Origin: Rattus norvegicus
Lineage: Eukaryota; Chordata; Mammalia; Rodentia; Muridae
Reading direction: 5' to 3'
NCBI RefSeq assembly: GCF_036323735.1
Contig: NC_086033.1
Location: forward strand, 913,326 to 977,325
DNA: 64,000 nucleotides
Numbering within the stretch: position 1 is the first letter of the stretch; each line of letters begins with the position of its first letter. The notes below the pieces were generated by a model. It made no database searches, was not told the DNA's origin, and saw only the letters and a list, made by a program, of their open reading frames with translations. This document shows, one piece after another, positions 27,335 to 39,124 of the stretch. The position numbers and the translations under genes were made by a program.

Positions 27335-27502
27335 AACAGACATTCACTCCCCAGCACCTGCCTCAGAAGTCGGGTGTGCTGCTGTGTACTTATAATCCTA
27401 GCATTGTAACAGCAGAAGCAGGAGGCTTCCTAGGACCTGCTAACCAGCTTAGTCATTGAACTTCAAAGACTAAGGTGAGAGAGAAAGACACTTAATGTTG
27501 AC

Positions 27503-27504
<2 letters not shown>
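27335..27504 (+). mobile_element. B4/RSINE-like SINE fragment
   Basis: cactccccagcacctgcctcagaagtcgggtgtgctg ... acttataatcctagcattg ... gcaggaggcttcctaggac ... and a CA-repeat tail match the order of a diverged, 5'-truncated rodent composite SINE. Confidence 0.55.
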
Positions 27505-27546
<42 letters not shown>

Positions 27547-27554
27547 ACACACAC
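27505..27554. repeat. (CA)n microsatellite
   Basis: AC dinucleotide run of about 25 units with one AT interruption, at the tail of a SINE fragment. Confidence 0.95.
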
Positions 27555-29274
27555 TGAGGGTGTCAGTCAGGCAAGGGAAGTACTTCCAAGATGCCCTATC
27601 ATCTAGTTTTCCTGATGGGTGGGCTTCTGGTGGCTAATGGTCTGAATTACAGTGGGCAGATCCAGGCTTTGCTTCTGGCTTTGATTTTAGTGTAGTCTTG
27701 AACCAAAGAGGATGAGGCCATCTCTGGAGTCCTTTAAACCCAAGGACTATATCCCACAACTTCTCTTCACAGTGTGCTGAGTAAGAAGAGACCCACTACA
27801 TACTTGTATTTTTAAAATGCTGCACAGGATGTGTCCTGACAATAAATTATAGTAGAGATGGGTTATGATCTGATCATTCAGCGGTGTCTTTAGAAGGTGA
27901 CTATGTCCTTAAGAAACATACCATGCTAAATGTTGTGTTTAGTGTAAAATCACAATCCCAACTGTTCTTTGACTCTCAAGGTTAAAAACATCCCATATTT
28001 CTAAAGGGCTCTGTCAGGACATTTTTCACTGGGTACCTGGATTGCACTAAAAAAATCCATGCACTTCGCTTTTATCTAAGTTTCAGAGAATTATCGTGTT
28101 AACCATCTGGAATACATATTAGGATTCTAGGGGCTCTTGACACAATGAACTCCACAGCAGATACAGTGTTTATGGATGAGCTAATAGTGATAATATTAAT
28201 GATATTTATTTGTATAGTACATGGTTTAGAAAACAGCTCTATGTAGACACACTTGGATTCACAGCTAGTCTTTGGGAGGCAGAATCAGTGAACCAAGCAC
28301 TAATTTTAAAAACAGAAACAGCAAAGTGAAAACAGAAATAAAAGTATGATTGACATCTGCTAGTCATATTAATTTGAAGCTGTTTAGGGGGAGGGGAAAA
28401 CAGAAAGAAGGTGAGATATCAGTCAAAACATACCAGCTAATAGGAACTCACAACCCAAAATGAAAATGTAAACCAGCATCGCAGTAACTGGGAGCAGTTG
28501 ACATGGGGTTGCACTGGTGTCTGCAAGAGGCCTGACACCATCTCTCTTTTCTGTTTCTCACTCTGAGCAGGTGGCAAGACTCAGGTTCCTAGGTAGGATG
28601 ATCCTTTCTCCACTCCTTTGGATATCTGACAATTTGTAAACTCAGGAGGAAGCCTGTGTTGTAAGGGCTGTCCTTAACAATCTCATGCACACAGCGTGAA
28701 GTGATCCAAAGAAATAACCCACTGGTTATGTTTACCTCATACCACTCTGTTGGTTGGTGGAAACAGCAACTCGAATGCCCTTGAGGAATGGGCAGGGCCA
28801 GGGTCGGGAGAGGGTGCAGCCAATTTTAAGAGCATATCTGAAATCTCAGGAGTCAAGAATATCATGTAATATCTTTAAATAAGGAAAATGAAGGGAAGAT
28901 CATAATGAAGAAAATCTCATCTTTTTTAAGGATGACCCAGTAAACTAGGTTTAATGCCAGTGTTTAGCCACAGAATCTAACAGGGAGTTAGATTCCAACA
29001 GAAAGCTAGGAGCTTTGGTCACCCATGTGAGTCCTTTCAATATGCAAAGATCAGTGTCTGGCATCTCAACAGGAATTTTCCTCATGACAATATAAATATA
29101 ACCTACACAATAATAAGCCATATTAGAAGGAAGTCTGTTTTTGGGTACCACACATTCCAATATATTGCTTTGTTTCTTTGTTAAATGTATGAACTGAGAA
29201 CTGCAACCCTGCCATTCACAATGATGGTTTTAGACACAAGGCTCAAAAATATCAGCACTAACCTTAAAATAAGT

Positions 29275-29308
29275 AAGATAGATAGATAAACAAATAAATA
29301 AATAAATG
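29275..29308. repeat. (GATA)n/(AAAT)n short simple repeat
   Basis: agatagatagataaac followed by aaataaataaataaatg; a short tetranucleotide repeat. Confidence 0.8.
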
Positions 29309-30431
29309 AGGATGCTTATAGATTACTCGTCATCACTCTGTAGGCTCCAGCTGATGATTTTATTAAGGATGCAGCAGGAAGGAAAGAATCAAGGATAATT
29401 ATAAATTCATAAATACATAATTCATTGGCATGAGATGATTTTAATGGGATGGATGCTGGGTTTTCTCTTTCTTCAAGAAAATAACGTCAGTGCTCTGATT
29501 AAAGCCCATAATCTGGCCTCTATGAAATACTTGCCAAACGGATGGGGTGCATTTTCTTCTCTGAAACCACCTTTGATAAGAAACGCATTACAAACTCATC
29601 AGTTTGGCTTCCTGTTAACAAAGAGACAGCAGCCGTCTGGATCATTCTGGATTCGCAGTGAAACTGCCACACCATGTATCCTCCATCTAACGCTATGCCA
29701 GTTTGACAAGGGGCAGACGAATCCAGGAGTTACTACGCGGGGGTTTAAATCTATGCGGCAGCTGACGGTTGAAATAATCATCTGTATATCGCTCTGAGCT
29801 AGCCGGGGAAAGGTTGAAACTGTATATTTTCAACATATCTACTCTAATGGTTAATCTGTTGTCTTGTACGGGCTCTCACAGGGTGGACTGGCAGCACATA
29901 CTGACAGCTTAGAGGAATTACTAACAGAGGACGGGCTGAGCCTTGGCTCTCTGAGCACCTGGTAGATGAATTTAAAGTAGTTTGATTGAAAAAGGTGGAA
30001 CTCACCTGACTCAAGTCCTCCAAACATGAAGGAACCAGCGGGGCCTATAGCAGGTTGGTTCCTAGGGACAGTAGTGTCACGAAATGACCTCTATCTGCCT
30101 CCAAGTCCTTAGACTGTGTGCTTCAATATAATAAGACTCTGACCCTTATTGTATTGCTTGCCTGTTTGGGAAGGTGGGAAAGTATAGCGTCCCTTGGAAA
30201 GGTCAGAAGCTGGACAGATGTGCAGAGGAGTCCGCCGAAGGCATCGACACAGTTTTTCTGCCAAGGGTCAGCTGGTTAATATCTTAAGCTTCGTAGGCTG
30301 TATGGTCTCTATTGAAGTTATAAAGTTACTCAACATTGTTATAGAAGGAGAGAAGCTAGGGACAATAGGGAAATAAATGATGGTAGCTCTGGTCACGTAT
30401 AATTTTATTTATAGAGACTAAAACTGGAATT

Positions 30432-30545
30432 TTGTTTTGTTTTGTTCCTGGTACTCTTAATAGAATCCAGGCTGGCACCAAACCCTGATCATCCTGCCTC
30501 AGCCTTTGAAGTGCAAGATTATATTCCCTCCCATGACTACCTGAC
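30432..30545 (-). mobile_element. Degenerate B1-like fragment
   Basis: ttttgttttgttcctggtac ... tccaggctggcaccaaacc ... atcctgcctcagcctttgaag resembles the antisense B1/Alu-type order (vector-like T-run, aggctgg, cctgcctcagcct). It is weak and old. Confidence 0.45.
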
Positions 30546-32682
30546 ATCTTTTTAATATTGTAGGAAATATTATCCTTATAGTTTTCACCAATCATTTAAG
30601 CATGTGAGAGGCCACTGTTTATTGACCCTGGACATGAAAGAGCCTTGAGAAGAAGGCAGCTGGTGGTGCCAGGAGCTGAGCAATCTTCATTCATGCTCTA
30701 AATGGCCTACCAAACATGGCCATCACACAGTAGGGCTGCAAGCAAAAATCAGTTCTACCTTTGGCCTGCTGGCCTTTCCATCCACTTGACTTGAGGAAGA
30801 AGGTGCTGAGAGGGGAGGGGATTAGGGTTGATCTGTTTTATTGATCTCTGTTCAAGTCTTGCCCTAGTTTGGTTCAAATTAATTAAAAGTGGTCTTCTTG
30901 CTCCCGTGGCACTCTCTCTACTCCACTAGAATCACTCAGGGATGTTCTTGCATTCCTCGTTTCACTTGTGTGCTTCCTCCTCTAATTCCATTGTCCACAT
31001 CTGTGTGTTTTTGCTGAGAGGCTAACACCTAGGAATTTCACCTGAGCCTCCTTTGTACTGGAGGCAATGGGGAAGCCTGTTCTAAGACCAAAGGGGAAAA
31101 AAAAAAGAAGGAAAAGGGAAAAGGGCAAAAAAGTCTCCAAAATGAGGGAAGTATGTGATGGGCAAATACAGCAGGGTCAGAGTTCAGGGAAGATGTATGA
31201 TCTGAGATTCTAGATGCAATGCTTTCTGAGTGATGTTCATCACTCCTCTACTGTGATGCAAACGAGGCAGAGGCTTGTTGTTTGAGAGATACAATTGGAT
31301 GGGATTTGTGGTTACCATTGGTGTACTCAGTCTACCTAGTTTGAGTCTAAAGAAGCCTTCATTCCTATTTATAGAAAGAAATTACAGTGAAAGTCACATG
31401 GATCTTGTTAACATATTCATGTAGTATTTTTTTTCTCTCTCTCATGTAGGAGCTGAATTCCTTCATTACTCTATATTGATGGACTCAAACTTACACAATT
31501 CAGGTTTCCTAGGCAGTGAATAGAGCCAGAAATATACCCTGTGATTAACTTCTACATAACCTATTGTTCCTTAAAGTCTCCCTTCCTATTCTTCTATTAG
31601 CAGTACAAAAGCCAGAAATGGAAAATCACCAACAAACCCTCCCCTCTCTGCCCTACCAGCTCTCCAAGGGGCGGGTGTTCCTTGTACCCTGTTAGTGGAA
31701 TACAGCCACCCATTTTCATTTTATATAATGACAGATTCCTTTAATAACTTACACCCTCTGAGATTTCCAAATAAATCTGTTTCCTGTTTTTTCAGCTACA
31801 GGTTATGAGATTGCCCAGCTGGATAATGTACAGGAAGATGTGGCTGTCCAATTTTAGGGAGTTTTGTATGTTTGAGACAGTATGGTGGTGGGACAACATC
31901 CTTCATCTTGTCATTTGTATATCAATATCTTGCCATGATCTTTCACAACCACTTTCCTTGAGGATCTTAGTAGGGGTACTGTGAAGAGTTCTTGGATGCT
32001 ATATCCCCTGATTGTCAGATCGGTCATTCTCATCCTAAGGATGAGTTTTCTAAGTCCCCTACCCTTTGTCTTAGGGGTGTGTATTGCTCAGTTTCATTAG
32101 AGGACTCATGGCTTCATCCTGCATCAACAGTCAGGTACTAGCATGAACAGTCATGGTACCTAGCCTACATTATGGGTTATCTGTCTGGGATTTATTATCA
32201 TTGCTTTTCAGTCATTTCTTAAGGATACACCCATTTCCTGTTACCGGGTCTGTGTATATATGACAGGCTGCTGAGGGGGTTGCAGGGGTGGGAGGATCTT
32301 GTCATTTAGGACACATTTTCCCCTAGTGTCCACATTATAAACACCCAAGTTTTAATTAGTTCAGACTTCTTGGTGGAGAGAAGGCCTTTACATTTCTCAG
32401 GAAATTCAGTCAGCCAAGGAGCTTCTTCCCACAGTGGCTCTCAGCACAGAATGATAACATCACTGGGGCTTCTGTGCTTTGTCTTGGAGATGAAAGGAAG
32501 CATGCTGCTATTAACCTTGATGGCAGCAAGGTGTCACTGTTTGTGCTTTCACTGTTTACCCTCAGTGTTTGCCAGAGAGCAGTTGTATACCCAACAGGAC
32601 CACTCTAGAAAGTACTCATGTCTTTCTGATGGTACTGATGGTACAGGTGTCACAGTGAAATGAGACACATCACAATCTCCCC

Positions 32683-32765
32683 CTTTCTAGTGATGCTGGG
32701 GATAGAACCTAGGCTATCATTCATGCTAAGCAAGCACTCTACCTCTGAACTCTACCTTGAAACGT
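32683..32765 (-). mobile_element. ID/B4-type SINE head fragment
   Basis: agtgatgctggggatagaacc ... tgctaagcaagcactctacc tctgaactctacc is the antisense of a tRNA-derived rodent SINE head. Confidence 0.65.
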
Positions 32766-32983
32766 CTGGTTATACTACTCTTTCTGAGTATTCAATGCAC
32801 GACATTTAGATTTAGACCAAGTTGAACAGTGATATCAAAACCAAGATGGCTGATCAAGTTGACAGTCTGGGATGAGAATCTATAGTTTAACACTTAGGGA
32901 TAAAGACTTGAGCCATGAGCAGTGTTGAACAGGACTTTCTACAGCTCTTCCCAGAAGATAATACCCCTGAGCTACTAGTTTTG

Positions 32984-32984
<1 letters not shown>

Positions 32985-33029
<45 letters not shown>
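32985..33029. repeat. (GT)n microsatellite
   Basis: Pure TG run of about 22 units, 1.8 kb upstream of the candidate cassette exon. Confidence 0.95.
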
Positions 33030-33031
<2 letters not shown>

Positions 33032-34801
33032 GTTATAGGGAAGAAGAGGAACTCTGTATATTTCTGGAAATTTCTATACAAAGGAGAATGTCTTTTTAAG
33101 TTTTAGATTTCACTGCTCTAGAAAGTATTTTAGGTAGTCAATGGAGGTTGAGGGGGTGGAGGAGGTGGGGAGGGGAGAAGAACCTGCTATTCGGTCACAA
33201 GGGAGAATCTTTCATTCTAACACAAAATGATGGTTGTATTTAGTGCTAAAAACTAGTTGGTAACTTTTGTAATGAATAATTTCATTCGGGATTAATTTCA
33301 ATTTTCTTCTTTCCTTATTGTTTGGCAGTCAAGGTTGAAGCTAGAGCACGCTATCACAAAGACCCATTTGTGCACAAGAATGCAACTCCCAATTCTCAAC
33401 ACATGCCCAAGCCAGGTGAAGGAGTGCTGGGCTTTGTCTCAATGTTTAACAATTGCCTGGTACCCCTCAGCTCACACTAAGCTCAGTTGAAGAAGACAGA
33501 GGACTACTGTGGCTTTCAGCATGCATTTAACTTCTTTGGGATAGAAAATTCGAAACAGAAAGGCCATTAAAAAAACAAAAAAACCAATGGATAATCACGA
33601 AAACAACCCATTTTCCAACTAGCAGCTTGTGCCCTGATTTCAGTAGGAAGCCCCTTCATTTTGATGCCTTTGTGTTCAATGCCACTATGCATGCCATTTA
33701 TTCTGAGTGACTCCAGTGTGAATATGACATTACTAATGATCTGCTAAGTGTGTGCAGATGTGTGTTAACCCAGATGTGGTCATTAATAACGTAATGGAGA
33801 TAGCTGTTCGTCTCATGTTTATGAGTTGTTACCTTTTATTATTTTTCTGAATTTATTTGCTTGGAGCTATTTTTTAACTCCAGCCAACAAACCCACCTTT
33901 AAATCTCAGAGCTTCATCCCCCACCCCATCTACCCCACCCTCCTTAATCTCCTGGGGAAAACAGGGAAAAGGGAAAATGCCCCAGGCTGAGGGACTGGTG
34001 GATTTATCCCATGTAAGTATTACGCTACTTGGGCAAACTGAAAGTCAGAGTCATTATTATCCATTCCACTTCAATGACCCTTACAAGAAGCATCAGTGGT
34101 CTCCAGCATAATACTTGTAGTCTGGAGAGGGAGACAAAAGCAGGGATTTCTTTAAAAAGAAATCTACTAAAATATCTGATCATTTTCAAGTAAGCCCCAG
34201 CCCCTGGCCAGTGTTTCTGGAAGATGTTGCTTTGCTCTTGCTTAAAAACAGAATGCTGATGAGAAGGGACTGAAATGTTGTTACAGATGTTCGGCTCTGC
34301 ATTAAGGCTGTTGGAATTACCGCCACATCTTAAATCAATTCCCAGAGCATTGTCTGGAGGTTATGTCACTGAAATAATGAATCCTCTTTAGTCAAGAAAA
34401 CGCAAACATGTTAAAACATCATTGTAAGTTTAAATTAAACTCCAGCGCAAACCAGGGGATCTGAAGCCTCATTAGACCTGCCTGACATTTTCCTAAAGCT
34501 GACTCTTCTCCCCAAACTGTAAAACTGTTAGATTCAAGGCCTATTAGACAAGAGAGCGCTGGGAAGTTACAACAGAACATTAAGTGTTATACTTAGGGAT
34601 GTGCAAAAACAAGCCCTTGAATTTTACGAGGGCTCGAAGACTAGGGAGAGTTTGGCTCCTATAAAAATTCCACATTAGATTCCCGAACTTGTTTGTGTTT
34701 TAAAGGAGCTGGCAATTCAGGTTTCCTTAAAGGAACATGTCTTCATTCAGCCTGCTCTGCAAGGAGACAAGGGAAAATTCTAGAAAGCAGATTGCAATTA
34801 G

Positions 34802-34888
34802 CCAGAAAGCAGGTTAGATACAAGCCTGTGATTCTTTGTGCTCCTAAGGCAATGGTTCCCTGCTTGAACATGTTTGTCTTTCATGAAA
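34802..34888 (+). CDS. Kcnma1: Candidate 29-residue cassette exon in the RCK1-RCK2 linker
   Basis: The acceptor is gcaattag (AG at 34800-34801) and the donor is GAAA|gtaagta. The 87-nt segment starts with CC and ends with one base, so it enters and leaves in phase 1, exactly as STREX does, and is open throughout. With an upstream C it would insert P-R-K-Q-V-R-Y-K-P-V-I-L-C-A-P-K, then a hydrophobic stretch M-V-P-C-L-N-M-F-V-F-H-E, before (I)EDEQ. Two longer versions from AG at 34719-34720 (168 nt) or 34749-34750 (138 nt) share the same frame and phase. The chosen acceptor has a poor pyrimidine tract, which suggests rare or regulated use. Established knowledge: this splice site of BK hosts further cassette exons between STREX and the EDEQ exon. 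Identity with the one called e22 is likely but not verified here. Confidence 0.65.
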
Positions 34889-37741
34889 GTAAGTAAACTT
34901 AGGTCTCTCTTTTAATTCCATTTTCATTTCTCATGTAATCATAGACGCCATGAAATAAGAATTATATCTGAGAGATCAGCTCCTTTTCCTAGAACTGCTT
35001 TCTGTAAATATGCAAACATTGGTGGAATCCAGAGAGAGGATAATAATTAAATATATTTTAAGTTCCTCTTAGTAAAGAGAACTTATCCTTGATCCTCTTG
35101 TGCGACCTAAGCCATATGTAATGTTCTCCATTACACAGCATTCATATATTTAAGCCGAGGACATTTTCCATCCCAGCTCTTCAGGGACCAGATTTCCAGG
35201 CTCCGGGTAAAGCTTTGAACATGGTTCCATTGAAGTGAGCAAATCCCAGTCTAAATGTGCTATGATTATGATGGATGATCTCTCAGAGTCAAAATGAAAA
35301 TAAATAGTCTCCTCGCATAGAAGCAGGCATTAGACTCTTTCCACGATGAGGTGTCTCCCCAGAGTTGGCTAACACATAGTAACTTGCAGATCTCACATCT
35401 GAAGAGCCATGCCAGCCAACAGCAGTGACTGGGTAAATGGGAAGTGTGCTTAGCTGAAGAGGATGCTTTATTAGAGGCCTGGAGCTAATGGGGAAAGAAA
35501 AGTTAAGCAAGAATGCAGCAGATCAGTCAGTGAAAGTGACAAATAGAGACTCTTTCCATAATTTGTCACAGCCATGATAACATGCAGTGAACTCAGGTAA
35601 ACCCAGCCATTGTTGACTAGGCTAGATGGAAGATCTTTTGGGATGTTGCACTATAAGCGTATGAAAGGAAAAGTAGTTTGTACTTCCCAATAAACATATT
35701 CATGAATTCACATAAAAACTCACTGAAGCGGTGCGCTAGCAGCCATCCAGGTCACCCTCTTGCAGTGGAATGTGACCCCGAACACTAAAAGACAGCCTTG
35801 TATTATTCGAAGAATCGATGTAAGACCACCTTTGGCAGCCTAAGCCAGAAAAATGCAAACGTCTACCCAGGCATTTGTGTGAGCAGGTATACTCACTTAC
35901 ACTTTATCCTACCTCGAATTGCTTTGGATGCCTACCCCCTAGTTTCAGAAAGGAAGATGAATTCAGGTCAAAGCCAGAGTGCCTGTTTGCTGGCTGAGAG
36001 ATGCATATCAACTCTAAGTGATTTTTTTTCAATACCATTTATGTGGCTTGTATTTATTTCCTTTAATCTTTTAAGTGCTGTTTAGTCTCCGTGTGATTTG
36101 CTGTGGATACTCATTTCTGATAAGATACGATATCCTCCCAGCCACATAGTCCCAGCTTGGAGCACTAAGTGACTGAAAGAGTCTCAGCCTGAGTGGAGCC
36201 TAGGGTGGGAGGTGGGGGTGGGAGTGAGGAGGGAGCAGGAACAGGGTTGTGAGCAAAGGCCCTTTCTGTCCTTGATTCCACCTAGTGTTCTTCTTGCCTT
36301 GACATACCATTTGCCTTGGGTCAGTCAGCATGAGGTAACCCCAAGTTGACAGTAGAGCAGGTACTCATAAGAAGCGGGAGATTCTGAAGCTAGTTTGGAG
36401 TATGGTTAGATTGTTTGAATCCCTTTGGTGCTGTGTGTCCTAACTGCCTATGTCTATTTAGAGTTTTCAGGGAAGTGCTGTAGGATGCACGTTCTGTTAC
36501 GGGTCTTCTGGACAATAGGAAGCCACTGAGCTGGCCTGTCCCCACCCACCCCCACCCCCATCTAAAGCTCATGCATATTAACATATACCGAGCTTCTTTC
36601 GATGTCATTACTAATATTTCTCTTCTTAGCTTTAAGGTAACTTCCATGCATTCTGAGTTCCAGGGCTGTTTCCTCCTAGTATGTATGACAGTCACCTCTA
36701 AGAATCGGAGGATCCTAGAGCTCCTTCTCGACATCACAGCTTTTGCCCAGACTGTGTGGGGTTGGGGAGAGCAGGACTAGAATTTTGTTGCACATGCCCC
36801 TTGGATGACAGGCTGGGCAAAGTATCTGCTAATTATCCAGCATTTCTCCTTACCAACCAAGGATGGTGCAGACTAACCCATATCCGGGACTTCTTAGTGG
36901 GTATCTGGACAAAAAGCAGCAGAGTTCATTGCTCTGTGTTGTCTGTGAGTGAAGCTTCACATTGCTTAGTGGTCTGTGTGGTTTAGACATTTAGAAAGCA
37001 GTCTGTGATTTCCAGTCCCTCTCTGCTACCCTCCATCTCCACCCGCCATACCATTAAGAGGTATCATTCAGTGGCCACCTCTTTCTTCATGCCAATGTTC
37101 TTCATCAGAACCAAGTACCCTCCCGGGCACAGCTGCAGGAAGGAGGGCTGAGCTGGGCTGGGGACTCTTGAGCCTACATGCACTAGTGTCCCAGGCCATT
37201 GTGAACCATGGGCAGCCAAGGCCTGGAATCTCTGCCTCTCCTCAAGGTTCTTGCTGTGGGTACAAGGATCGTGAGCCAGTTAAGTTGGTTCATTTGGAAA
37301 GGCAGCAGGCAGGCAATGAATCTGCTACCTCAAATACAACTCTGTTTCTGATTTTAGTTACCCGAAAAGTCATTTCAATTGTTCAACCAAGCAAAGTATT
37401 AACTCTTAACCAAAATTAACTCAAGAATAATGATGTGACTCTTTCGTGTGTAGATAAATCACTATTTCTCACTTTTCTTAATATGTCAGGGCATTTATAT
37501 ATTGTTCTAGTCTGTTTACAGTGCATGCTCAAGGGTTGGTGCATAAAGCAATAGCGCTTCAACCTCCTCTCAGCTGGTCTCTCTGACTAACTCATCCAGT
37601 CTTTGTCATGGGGCCTCTAAAGACAGCCCTGCCTCTCTAGTGAGTGACTGAGCCTTGAATGTGTGTCCTTTGATATCTTGCTTGTGTTTCGCAGTCTGCC
37701 CTCAAACTGTTCATAATCTCACAAGCTGCCTGTATTTGCAG

Positions 37742-37835
37742 TTGAAGATGAGCAACCGCCAACACTGTCACCAAAAAAAAAACAACGTAATGGGGGCATG
37801 AGGAACTCACCCAACACATCCCCGAAGCTGATGAG
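37742..37835 (+). CDS. Kcnma1: 94-nt RCK1-RCK2 linker exon ((F/L)EDEQPPTLSPKKKQRNGG...)
   Basis: This linker exon encodes EDEQPPTLSPKKKQRNGGM then RNSPNTSPKLM and part of an Arg codon. After STREX, T+TT gives Phe. The flexible cytosolic linker joins RCK1 to RCK2; SPK, NSP and TSP are visible proline-directed phosphorylation-type sites, and KKKQR is a basic patch. The acceptor (gctgcctgtatttgcag) has a weak pyrimidine tract; an alternative AG lies 47 nt upstream at 37693-37694. The donor is ATGAG|gtaagc. The exon length is not a multiple of three, so skipping it shifts the frame to a stop in the next exon. Retaining the following intron gives an immediate TAA at 37837-37839. A run of ten A lies at 37773-37782. 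Confidence 0.97.
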
Positions 37836-38465
37836 GTAAGCGGATCCCCTTCAACCTCAGCATGGTCACCTCCCCAGCTCCTTCCTTGGCTTTCCCACCT
37901 GCCCAAGCCCAGGCCCAGACCTCCCTCCCCAGTCAGCTCCATGGGGGGAGGGGAGCGAGATCGTTCGATAGCTTCTTAAAGACTAGAGTATTTATTCTGT
38001 CAGCTTGTCAGCAGTTAATGATAGAGCTGAAAAAATTCTGTCACGAAAAACAGTTTGAAAAGCTGTTTGAAAAATACATAGGCTTTAAAGTCTTAGCTGT
38101 CACCATGTCCTGTCTGTGTGTAGTTACTAAACAGCAGTGGCACTAATGACGCTGAGAGCCAATCAGAGGGACTCTGTGGTTAGTTTGCCTGCGGCAAGAC
38201 TCTTTCTGCTGGAGTCCCTCTGAGGACTGGTTTCTGTACTTAAGGCCGTATGTGAGATGTATCATCACAATAAAAAATGAACCTGAAGATTACCTTCCTT
38301 TTATCCTGTCGATGGAAATCAAATTTCTGTTAATTGATTTTGACTGAGAAAAAAAAGTTTAATAATCCGTGGGCTTGCCAAAGCAAAGTTCAGAAGCAAT
38401 CCAGTTCCACTCAGGTTAAAAGCAATATTAATTATGGAATTGGGTGTGTGTCTTCTTTTCTTGTT

Positions 38466-38560
38466 CCCTTCCTTCCTTCCTTCCTTCCTTCCTTCCTTCC
38501 TTCCTTCCTTCTTTCCTTCCTTCCTTCTTTCCTTTCTTTCTTCCTTCCTTCCTTTCTCAA
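38466..38560. repeat. (CCTT)n tetranucleotide repeat
   Basis: About 95 nt of CCTT units with a few CTTT interruptions; a polypyrimidine strand in the sense pre-mRNA. Confidence 0.95.
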
Positions 38561-38784
38561 TCTATCTCTCCTTCTCTTCTTCTTCTCCCCATTTCTGAAC
38601 TATGACGTCATCTAAGAAATAGCAAATGCAACAGAATTTCAGTACAATTCTACAGGTTCCTGTTTGGAAAATTCATCTTGTGTCACCTTTGTTTCTTTGA
38701 TTGTCTCCCAATCTTACCATTTGTTTTCTCAGATATCCTAATTCTCCAACACTATAAATGACAAGGAAAGATTTCAGGGCATGT

Positions 38785-39124
<340 letters not shown>

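Larger units (their letters stand above)
7619..37741 (+). other. Kcnma1: 30-kb intron between STREX and the 94-nt linker exon
   Basis: The donor is CCT|gtaagt and the acceptor is tatttgcag|TT. Contents: a CA motif just after STREX; a possible pseudoexon at 9.3-9.4 kb; B4-like SINE copies near 11, 21, 26, 27 and 32.7 kb; an old L1 piece near 12.5 kb; a 120-nt pyrimidine tract at 18.9 kb; a degenerate B1-like segment near 30.5 kb; CA/GT repeats at 12.5, 27.5 and 33.0 kb; and a candidate cassette exon at 34.8 kb. Long stretches (13-18.8 kb, 21.1-26 kb, 28-30.4 kb, 33.1-37.7 kb) show no repeat I recognise. Open frames in them, including a 170-codon minus-strand frame at 24.8-25.3 kb, have no recognisable protein. 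Confidence 0.9.

Noticed and set aside
29275..29308. Tetranucleotide repeat considered as a CRISPR-like or satellite array
   Set aside because: It is a short simple repeat without spacers; this is mammalian DNA.
37862..38146. 94-codon open frame just after the linker exon
   Set aside because: It is in a different frame from the exon, the exon's own read-through ends at TAA at 37837-37839, and no acceptor feeds it convincingly.
38269..38274. AATAAA as an alternative polyadenylation site for a short BK isoform
   Set aside because: The hexamer is common by chance in AT-rich introns, and no clear downstream GU-rich element or supporting exon structure is seen.
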